Source of the DNA: Xanthostigma xanthostigma
Taxonomy: Eukaryota; Arthropoda; Insecta; Raphidioptera; Raphidiidae
Assembly: GCA_963575645.1 (NCBI GenBank)
Contig: OY754464.1
Coordinates: forward strand, 61,788,948 to 61,852,947
Direction: 5' to 3'
DNA: 64,000 bases
Shown: piece after piece, positions 23,014-31,546 of the stretch
How positions within the stretch are numbered: the first letter of the stretch is position 1
Layout: each line of letters starts with the position of its first letter
Program-made: the position numbers and the translations under genes
Notes under the pieces: generated by a model
Told to the model about the DNA's origin: nothing
What the model saw: the letters and a program-made list of their open reading frames with translations, nothing else
The model's database searches: none

Positions 23014-23660
23014 CTAGCAGCCCTGTGCGGTTTCTCCCTGATTTGTAGGTTGTCTATTGAAGATAGACATATTAGATTGTAGCGGACTTTTACCATTCCA
23101 ACAATATATTATGTGGGAAAATGTACCAATTTAGGTCAAAACTAACTTTTCAAAATTTTACAATATTTTTTTCGTTTTGAGGTCCCCCGAATCTAAAATA
23201 CATATTTTTGAAAAAGTCTGTGCGTCTGTTAGTCTATTTGCCTGTGAGCACGATACGGATAAAACGGATGAGTGGATTGAAACAAAATTTTGGGAGGATG
23301 TTTGATATGCAAATATGAAGAGTACCTACAATTGTTTTTGGGAAAAATCGATGCATGCAGAAAAAATATATATGCTATAAGGTTGTTTTTTTATCTAATA
23401 ATGGTATATTTTTCACAACGGTTTATTATTCAATTTATTTTCTCAAGAAAGTTTCGTTAATTTTTTTCCAAACTTTATAGTTTCGGAAATATTTTGAAAA
23501 TTAAAAAAAATCAGCTGTTCTTTTGTTCTGTAGATTTGTCAGATAAAAATTAGATAAGCATATGCTTTCGTTTATTTTTACAAGATGTGGAACATAATAT
23601 GTAGGTAGCCATACCCACAAATAGCAAATATCATATTTAATACTAGCTATTACCCTCGTC
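23014..23660 (-). mobile_element. Helitron-like end plus dispersed ~550-bp repeat, copy 2
   Basis: A|CTAGCAGCCCTGTGCGGTTT at 23013 is the reversed CTAG-plus-hairpin terminus. It is followed from about 23090 by the same series of blocks as at 4750-5275 (GAGGTCCCCCGAATC, TGTGAGCACGATAC, AAAATCAGCTGTTCTTTTGT), and by a second terminus, ACTAGCTATTACCCTCGTCA, at 23642. Two CTAG termini about 630 bp apart in the same orientation suggest tandem or nested insertion of one family. Confidence 0.5.
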
Positions 23661-24204
23661 ACTGCACGAGAAAAGAGGGATTAAATTAAAGTAAATAGTG
23701 AAATATAACCTGTAGCATTTCTGGAATCATAAGAAACGTTTAAAAAAATGGTTCATCTAAATTGGTCAAATAATTTTTAAGTTAAATTCGTACAAGTATT
23801 ATACAGATATCATTAATAGGTGCCCATTTTTGTCGTAACACAATGCGGGACGGAGGGATGGAAAACGTTTGTCTGAAAAAAGACTTCCTTACGCTAGCGC
23901 GAACGCGAATAACCTTTTTTTAATTTCCTCGAAAGCAAATAATCTTTTAAGACCTTTTTGCAAAATACAAAACCGGATGACATTTTTTTTTAATAACTCA
24001 AATTTAAAATTTATAAAAATATAAATGTTTTTTAGTGGTGTTTTTTGAATCAGATATTGTTAAATTCACGTTCACGTGATAATGCGGGACATTTTTCGGG
24101 ATACGTATTCATGCGGGACACAGGGCTCCAATGCGGGATTGTCCCGGAAAATCGGGGATAGTTATAGTTATTACATACATGCATCCGAAGAATTTTATAT
24201 ATTA
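23661..24204. other. Intergenic with GC-box-like end fragments
   Basis: ATGCGGGAC...GTCCCGG words at 23840-23855 and 24080-24165 resemble the inner parts of hAT-type termini seen at 43000-43081. They may be a decayed relative. No ORF. Confidence 0.35.
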
Positions 24205-24794
24205 CTAGCGGTCCCGTCCGGTTTCACCCGGGTGTAAAAGAACGAATGGGGAAGGGAGGAACATGAGTACGCACATTCACCTTAGTTTACCGAGATGAAT
24301 GTTGTGTCCAAATTTCATGATGATCGGAGTTACCGTTCAAAAGTTTTTGTCGATAAAAAGCAGTATTTATACTTTTTTTAACTAATATTTTTTTTTTAAT
24401 GAATTAAATAAAATTAAAATAAATTTAAATATAAGCCTTAGAAGAAAGCAATGTAGAAAATAAAAAAAAAAATAAAAATATATTCGCCCAATGTGTGGCT
24501 TGAACCCAGGACCCTGATATTGAAAGTCGCATACTCTACACAGTGCTTAATATGAGTATATTTAGTTAGTGCATTTCACCTGAATAGAAGCTTATTTTTG
24601 AGATACATTTGGAACATTTTTCATTAATGCTCCGGTCCTAATGGTCGTAGCGTGATTTTATATAGCCTATAGCCTTCCTCGATAAATGGGCTATCCAACA
24701 AAAAAAATGTTTTTCAATTCGAACCAGTAGTTCCTGAGATTAGCGCGTTCAAACAAACAAACAAACAAACTCTTCTGCTTTATATTAGTATAGA
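24205..24794 (-). mobile_element. Non-autonomous Helitron, family A, copy 2
   Basis: In plus-strand reading it starts CTAGCGGTCCCGTCCGGTTT after an A and ends ATATTAGTATAGA before a T; that is TC...CTAG inserted between A and T on the minus strand. The (CAAA)n run near 24752-24771 and the block CCTTCCTCGATAAATGGGCT recur in the 50847-51211 copy. It carries a tRNA-like remnant at 24485-24552. No ORF. Confidence 0.75.
24485..24552 (-). repeat. tRNA-like remnant inside Helitron
   Basis: The minus strand shows box B-like GGGTTCAAGCC and, upstream, a weak box A-like GTGTAGAGTATGCGAC. There is no acceptor-stem pairing. It is probably a captured or decayed tRNA-like sequence rather than a gene. Confidence 0.35.
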
Positions 24795-26050
24795 TGTAAT
24801 GGTATAGAGCAGCTGAAAAAGGTCCTCAAGGAATCTAATAAATAATAGTGGTAACTCGTCTTACAAATCATGACGTGTAATACGCTGATCAAGTTGGTGT
24901 ATCATCACTAAACTAAATTAATGTAGAGTCCATTTTTGTGCATCGCTAATATCTGATTTTTTGTTCATTAAAACTGAATTACCTTTGAAAAAAGAGCTTG
25001 TGAAATAAAATTTTTCAAAATGAAAATGAAGTTTATAACGAAATCAATCCCCTGATTAAATTATAAATTGGGGTGTTATCGCAACAGTCGGTATAGAGAG
25101 ATTATTTACAATTCAAAAGTAGAGGGATGAAAGTTGAACAGGTATTTTTATAGCATCTGCATTTCCAAGCCATCATTATACATGAGTAGAGCGGTGTAAA
25201 GGTATTTTTCATGGCGAATGTTTGAGAGCTCGCAATAAATATTTTATGCGTAATTTTATATGCAACAATCGGATGAACAAAGATTTATTTGTGGAAACGC
25301 CTGTTCCAGAAATGTCTGTTCAAAATCGAGATATAACAGTATTTGATAAAAAAAATTTAAGCAATTTAATAACAAAAAATTTTGTCTATTTATAGAGTCA
25401 AAGAGCGGGGTGTTTGAAAAATTTAAACGTCGAAAATATTGATCAATTTTTGATAACATTTTAGAAACGTCTGTGAATTTAGCACAGCAAAGTTAAAAAA
25501 AAAACTTACTAAGTTCTGAAAAGTACCGTAAATTGCCAAAAAAAAAATCAAAAATAAAAAATGCTGTGCGAAGTTCATAATTTCAATATTACAAAACTTC
25601 GCACAAGCTAAGCACTAACTGCAAACAAGAAAATGTATTACGAAAGAATGTAGTACTCTTGCGCGTGCCAACAGTACTTTGACAAAAAATATTAAAAAAA
25701 AAAAATTTAAATACAAAATTTTCGATGAAAGTTAAATTCTTTAAAATGTTTCGTTGGCACGTGGCCTAGACAAAGAACTTTTCCTTATAAAGTTATTTTT
25801 TAAAATGATCTCTTACAGTGGTAAGGGCAAAACGCTTTTTTATAGCAGCGTGAAGTAAAAAGTAAAAAAAAATGAAATTTAAAAATTTTGTTCGACAGCC
25901 CCCTATATCGAGTTGGGGGACCTCTTATCGCTATTGAACAAAATCTTTATATTTAAAAAATATTTTTTACTTTTTAATCCACATTGCTATAAAAGATTGT
26001 TTTTTTTTTAAACTCTAATTTTATTTTTGGTTATAATCGATACCTGGTAT
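24795..26050. other. Intergenic, no supported gene
   Basis: AT-rich. Loosely paired segments at 25530-25750 (GCACAGC...AGTACTTTGACAAAAA) and 25780-26010 (TATAGCA...TGCTATA) may be small decayed inverted repeats. The 67-codon minus ORF at 25256-25459 is unrecognised. Confidence 0.4.
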
Positions 26051-26280
26051 ATTATCATTTAATGTTGGAAGATTAAAAAGGAAGAATCCTGGTGGCATAG
26101 GATCGATGAACAAAGCAAATACTGAAGATTTTTATTGCATTTTATTGTCTGACGTTTCGGCAATTTGCTTTATTCATCGATCCTATGCCACCAGGATTCT
26201 TCCTTTTTAATCTTCCAACATTTGAACAGGATCATCATCTCTCTAAATTATTAGAGTTATCTTTCACAATTATCATTTAA
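26051..26280 (-). mobile_element. Foldback retroelement-like insertion with 12-bp target duplication
   Basis: The 12-mer ATTATCATTTAA occurs at 26051-26062 and 26269-26280. Between them are ~60-bp inverted arms (26061-26120 and 26161-26222, AATGTTGGAAGATTAAAAAG...) around a 40-bp loop, then a 46-bp tail on one side only. The minus strand carries GCAAATTGC immediately before CGAAACGTC at the arm/loop junction. The same core and asymmetric layout recur at 30342-35674 and 43986-44239. Confidence 0.65.
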
Positions 26281-27276
26281 GTAATTACTATCACAATAAA
26301 TATTAATTATGCCCAGTTTTCTGCATTAGATGTGCTTAGAAATTAAACGTCGTCTATTATAGAAATAAACATATTATTATATTTGTATCTAAAAAGAGCA
26401 TTTAATATCAAGAAAACAATTTTTGAAATCTATGCAAAAAAATAATGTGTTAGATTTGGATTAAGATAAAATAATCGCTTATCTGCTGTTCAAATCTAAT
26501 GATCAAGTTAAAATATACCTATACAATTTTTTCTTATTTTACTTTTATGAAGCCAAATACATTTATTTCCTGTTATATGAATTGCATAAAAAACTTTACA
26601 AAAATAAAATGATGTCACTAAAGCCACGCTATAAAACTAGACATGTTCATCAAGATAACCGAACAGTGTAGAAGTAAGTTTGTGAGTTAATGATTAATGA
26701 TATCTCAGTGCCACTATCTTCTCTTCACTCACCCAACATGGTATGGCACTAAAGTAAAAAAAAATAATAACATAAAAGTTCACAGCTCGGAGTGTAATTA
26801 GTTATGTAATGTACGGGGTTACAGAATCAAACTTCTAAAGAACTATGCAATTAATTAAAATTTTAAACAATGCCAAATTAATAGCACTGTGTGCAACAGG
26901 GCGCAAAGTTGGGGATTGCGAACGAGTGTGTGAGCGTCATTGGTCTCGTTTATTCGAAGTTTTTTACAACCTTATTGTTTTTTACAGCCACAAATTATAC
27001 CATTTTTCTTTAAATATTCAGTCATATATTTCGTTCGCTGTTTAGGAGCATACATTTTTTTTATCTTGCTGCGAAAAACTGTTTGTTTTTTGTATTATTT
27101 CCTATCAATATTTTTAAAAGCTTCGAGATTTTTCACAGAGAATTCAGGGTTGTTTTTTCAACACTTATTAAGATGAATATGATATTTTGACCTGTTTTCA
27201 AATCTAGTACTTATACCTAGAATTTATTATACAAGAAACCACGCATGGTTATTCCATATAAACAAAAACATATGTC
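26281..27276. other. Intergenic, no supported feature
   Basis: AT-rich. Two overlapping ORFs (66 and 78 codons, 26845-27176) are Phe/Leu-rich translations of AT-rich DNA with no domain. Confidence 0.4.
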
Positions 27277-27800
27277 CCAGTGGCGGCCCGTGAACATTTT
27301 AAATGGGTGTTCTGCAGGGTCATCCAAAGGTACCTCCGAATACGTGCAAGGAATGAGCGGAGCGGAGTTAATTAAAATTTTGAATCACATCACTATTTAT
27401 GACGTTTTAATTAAGTATAAATTTTTTTCAAGCGCTGTTGACAACAAACTACAATATACACTGTAACATTAGTCACTATTGTCATAAGCCGTGTGTATGT
27501 AAGACATACGTACCGCCGAGTCAAAGGTGTTGACTGAATAAGATATAAATTCAGTAAACACTTCTAGCAGATGACAGTGACAGATGCTTATTTGAACTAA
27601 TGTGCTGACGGTAAATTCAGCTCAAAGCCGATCTAAATAGCACGCTATAACGTATGGGTCGAGAATTGCGCGGCGTACACCGGGGGTATCTAACGATGAC
27701 GTTTTATGTGCTGCTTCGAAGCGCCGAACAACGTCTGAATGCAAGAAGACATGTTGTGGTCTACCAGTGGCAGTTGATTGCGTAACTAATACATTATTTC
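27277..27800 (+). repeat. Dispersed ~520-bp repeat starting CAGTGGCGG, copy 1
   Basis: It begins CAGTGGCGGCCCGTGAACAT, a hAT-like terminus. It matches 46360-46905 (inverted) over its length: TGCAGGGTCA...GGTACCTCC, ACACTGTAACA, AACACTTCTAGCA, ATGACAGTGA, TCGATCTAAATA...ACGCTATAAC, and GTGCTGCTTCG. The 61-codon minus ORF here is not conserved as a frame in the other copy. A second TIR and target duplication could not be fixed. Confidence 0.65.
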
Positions 27801-28674
27801 CTAGCATTAAATATATGAAAAATATTATTCATTCTAGAATTATGAAGATTTTAGTTGTTCTGCAGCTCTGCAGCACTCATGGAGGAACTGCTACTGATGT
27901 CCCAGTCTTTATATTTTCAGTGTGATGAAAAAGAAATAAATCAATCACAATGTTGAACTGTGTTTACTCTGTCCCTATCCGCTACTATTTTCCTGTTTCG
28001 ATCGAAAACCGCCCCTACGCCTCAGAGAATAAATTTCTCATTTCATCGGTTTTCAATAATTCTGCACTAAATTTATCCGTAATTACGCACTCGATCAATT
28101 AAACAGACGGCAATCCCAAATGCATTAATAATTTCGCATCGAAATTCCCTGATAAACGATTTAAAATCCCAACTCAACTACAGTCAAGTTCAGTTGCTAT
28201 TTATTTACATGTCCAGATATAACGTGATGCACACCTGGCGCACTTGGCACAAATGCAGAGACACGTGTAGTGTATATTATAGTGTCCAGCTAACACAACG
28301 CACGTGTTGCGTACAGCGCCTATACACACATACATCAATCACACAAACGTATGTACAGCTTATTATTGCATTAGAGTGATGTATGATTGGTCGTGCGGCC
28401 ATTAATAACCGCGTGTCGTGCATTGCTTTGCCTTCCGTATAGGTAGTATACGCGCCAACGTACATCCAGCGGAATGGGAAGCGGAATTAGCTCTTTCCGG
28501 TCGTGGGTACCATCTGCTAGAATAATACCTCCTATATATACGTTATATAATTTTACGTCACGCCTACTATAGAGTCTGGATAAGGTGTGTACCCACGTAT
28601 CCGTGGATGTGATGACGTCATCGAAATTTGCCACTCACTAGTCACGTACAACAATGTTTCTTGGTAACACGTCA
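27801..28674. other. Intergenic, moderate GC, no supported gene
   Basis: It includes a GATGACGTCATC palindrome at 28611-28622 and several overlapping ORFs of under 90 codons that shadow each other on the minus strand. No domain recognised. Confidence 0.35.
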
Positions 28675-29310
28675 TAAGATCCGCGGACAGTATATCCGCG
28701 ATAGTATATCTGCCTGCAAATATATCTGCGACAATATATCCGAATAAACCGGGGTGAACGATAAACGGGCATGCGAATTGTAATTTCGGGGTATGCAACT
28801 TGTCTCGCAGTGAAACGGGAAGGGGCAAATGTAGAGTTTTTAAAAAACAATTCCAGGGTGAACGATAAACGGGTATGCGAATTGTAATTCCGGGGTGAAC
28901 GATAAAGGGGTATGCGAATTATCTCGCAGGGAAACGGGAAGGGGCAAATGTAGAGTTTTTAAAAAAACAATTCCGGGGTGAACGATAAAGGGGTATGCGA
29001 ATTGTAATTCTGGGGTGAACGATAAAGGGGTATGCGAATTTCTCGCAGTGAAACGGGAAGGGCCAAATGTGGAGTTTTTGAAAAGACAATTCCGGGGTGA
29101 ACGATAAATGGGTATGCGAATTGTCTCGTAGTGAAACGGGAAGGGGCAAATGTGGAGTTTTTAAAAAAATAATTCCGGGGTGAACGATAAACGGGTATGG
29201 TAGTTTTTGCGGATATAATTGCATGCAGATATATTGTCGCGGATATATTATATGCATGCGGATTTAAAGTCGCGGATATAATGTCGCGGATGTAGTATCC
29301 ACGGATAATA
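28675..29310 (+). repeat. Satellite array 1 (~85/48-bp units) flanked by CGCGGATATA words
   Basis: The core, about 28755-29195, repeats GGGGTGAACGATAAA(C/G)GGG, TATGCGAATTGT(CTCGCAG), TGAAACGGGAAGGGGCAAAT and GTAGAGTTTTTAAAAAAACA. It is flanked on the left by ATATCCGCG words (28680-28740) and on the right by their complement CGCGGATAT (29210-29305), so the array lies in an inverted frame of short words. The same unit is at 39618-39945 and, inverted and diverged, at 49737-50060. ORFs across it are repeat translations. Confidence 0.8.
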
Positions 29311-29439
29311 CGTCGTAGAACCTGTTTCTTTGCTTGGCGCCGTTTATAAAATTACAAAATCTAAGATACTCATGAATCATACAATATTGGCTGTTCAGGT
29401 AAGTAGATGAAGCGTATCTTCACGTTTCTTTTAGATCGT

Positions 29440-29661
29440 TGCTATAGGCTATATAATATCACGCTACGACCAATAGGAGCGGAGCATCAATAAAAATGTA
29501 ACTCAAAATTTGTCAGTCCGACAAAAACTTTTGAACGGTAACTCCGATCATCATGTTTGGACACAACATTCATCTCGGTAAAATAAGATGAACGTGCGTA
29601 CTCATGTCCCTTTCCCCCATTCGTTCTTTTGCATCTGGGTGAAATCGGGCGGGACCGCTAG
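29440..29661 (+). mobile_element. Helitron family A, 5'-truncated copy 3
   Basis: It ends GGGCGGGACCGCTAG|T at 29658-29661. The preceding ~200 bp match copies 1 and 2 (ATCACGCTACGACCA, CATTCATCTCGGTAAA, CGTACTCATGTCCC). The TC 5' end is missing. Confidence 0.65.
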
Positions 29662-29689
29662 TTATTATATAAAAAAACAACGCTATAGC

Positions 29690-30110
29690 ATATATCTCTT
29701 TTGCGGATTTTCCCCGAAAACAAGAGTGCTCTTAGTGAATAGTGAAAAGTGATACTCGAATATTCCTAACCTACGCTTAATTTACCTAGTCCTAAGCAGT
29801 GTACAATTAGTATTATATTGTATATACTTACCTTATTTTATTGACTCGTGCATATAGCCTAAGCTGCTGCGCACGTTTACATAAAAAAAAAATAGTGCTC
29901 TTCATATTTGCATACTAAACATCCTCCCAAAATTTGGTTTCGATTCGTTCATCCGTTTGACCTGTATCGTGTTCACAGAATAATAGACGCGAGACTTTTT
30001 CCAAAAATATGTTTGTTGGATTCGGGGGACCTCAAAACGAAAATTAATTGTAAGATTTCTAAAAGTGAGTTTTGACCTAAATTTCCTTGTTGGAATGGTA
30101 ATAAATACAT
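29690..30110 (-). repeat. Dispersed ~520-bp repeat, partial copy 3 (inverted)
   Basis: The minus strand shows GAGGTCCCCCGAATCCAACA, CGATACAGGTCAAACGGATG and GGGAGGATGTTTAGTATGCA in the same order as at 4750-5275 and 23090-23660. Non-coding. Confidence 0.6.
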
Positions 30111-30341
30111 TTTATAATCAATTTAAATTCTTGTAAAGCAGCTATTAGTTCAATGTATACAGCGTAATCAAATGTAATTTTATCAAAAACAATGAAATGT
30201 AGCATACACACTACAATGAAGAGATTTGCCAGACGATTGTAAAACATGCACTTGTAACGTCCGTTACTATAACCATGATGTCAACACAGCACCCGTCAGT
30301 CGCCTAGTAAAGCATGTGGTTAAATTTCAGGTGCGCTTAGC
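30111..30341. other. Intergenic left of the interrupted foldback
   Basis: Nothing supported. Confidence 0.4.
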
Positions 30342-30508
30342 TAAACGGTCAAATTTTTCAAGTAAATAAAATTGTCGACCAATTTTTCTCAGACCATACG
30401 ATATATTGAAAAAAAATAATAAAAATACAAATCAATATAACACAAGATGACGTTTCAATCCGGATTTGGATCTTCTTCAGAAATATCTAAAAAATATAAA
30501 AATTAATT

Positions 30509-31546
30509 TGCAACGCTCCTTGCTCGCTATAGATGTAGTTATCAGCGAACAGACGTTTTGCAAACGGTCACTGCTGTCTCGTCGGCCACGGATCGGCTCG
30601 CCGGATCTCCAGGATTCAAAATAATTTAGCAGTGTTAACTATTTCTTTTCTTATCGTTTAAAGAAATCAAACACCAATCGTACGTTCTACTATTTTATTT
30701 CGTTCTCTTAAACTTAAAGGTAACAATTTGATACAAAGCAAACATTTACGTGAGAAATACAAATAATAAATTACATCAATGAAATGAGAAATGAAATCAC
30801 TACTACAAAAATATATAATAAACGGTATACAAAATACAAGTGGGGCGGTATCCCCAAAATAAACGGTCGGGAGAAAACGGTGCCTGAAGTGACCGGACAG
30901 GGCCCTGCCGCGGGCAAAAGCGTCACTCCAGGGGGGGTGTCGGATCGGAACAGGTGGCTTAGACGGGATAGACTGGTGACGGCAAACTACCGCGGGGACC
31001 GCAAACTACGGCACCAACACCAGTCCTTCGGGATCGGGGACGGTAGCGACAAACTATCGCTGGTTCAGCATCTACTGCGCCAATACCGTCGGAGGATATA
31101 CGGAGCCAGGAGGGTACAGGTGTGACAGGTTATTAACGCCGGCTAAAGGCCATAAGGGCGTTGTATGCAAATGTGCAAATTACTGTAGTCTAAATACTCT
31201 AGTTAGAGTATTTAGAACGTTAAACAGTTGTAATTTGACTCCCTTTATAAGAGTCTTATGTCTGGGGTCATGAAATGTTCGTGCCGTCTTCTATGCGAGA
31301 GGTAAAAGTTTTTATTATAAATTCGGTTTTTTATTTCTTACAAATTACTTAATTCTACGGATAGTTCATCATGCAGGCATCGGATGCCGCTACTGGCTAT
31401 GAATTTAGTTGATAAAAATGTTTTAACTCAGTTTATTCATAGGTGTCACTGAATACATGATTCTTACCTCGCATAGAAGACGGTAGTTAATTTATACTAG
31501 TCACAAAACACATACTACGTTCACGATTCGTAACGGCATCGTTACA
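30509..31546 (-). repeat. Downstream (3') LTR of the Gypsy-type element
   Basis: 1038 bp. On the minus strand it begins TGTAACGATGCCGTTACGAA and ends GGAGCGTTGCA. A TATAAAGGG box lies at 31242-31250 and an AATAAA at about 30693-30698, both on the minus strand. A 26-nt palindrome (31190-31215) lies about 30 nt past the TATA box. Inverted words CCTCGCATAGAAGACGG (near 31470) and CCGTCTTCTATGCGAG (near 31288) add a larger stem in U3. The 113-codon plus-strand ORF inside is antisense and identical in both LTRs. Confidence 0.9.
31189..31216 (-). promoter_or_regulatory. Palindrome at the putative transcription start of the LTR
   Basis: CTAAATACTCTA, GT, TAGAGTATTTAG: perfect 12-bp arms around two bases, repeated exactly at 35034-35059 in the other LTR. 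It sits about 30 nt downstream of TATAAAGGG on the minus strand, where RNA would start. It could act as a start-site hairpin or dimer in the RNA, or as a protein-binding palindrome in DNA. Confidence 0.5.

Noticed and set aside
28553-29257. Minus-strand ORFs across the satellite at 28.7-29.2 kb
   Set aside because: Repeat translations with no conserved frame between units.
30784-31125. 113-codon plus-strand ORF in the LTR, repeated identically at 34628-34969
   Set aside because: It is antisense to the element and identical only because the LTRs are. No domain or start context is visible. Read as a chance frame in GC-rich LTR sequence.
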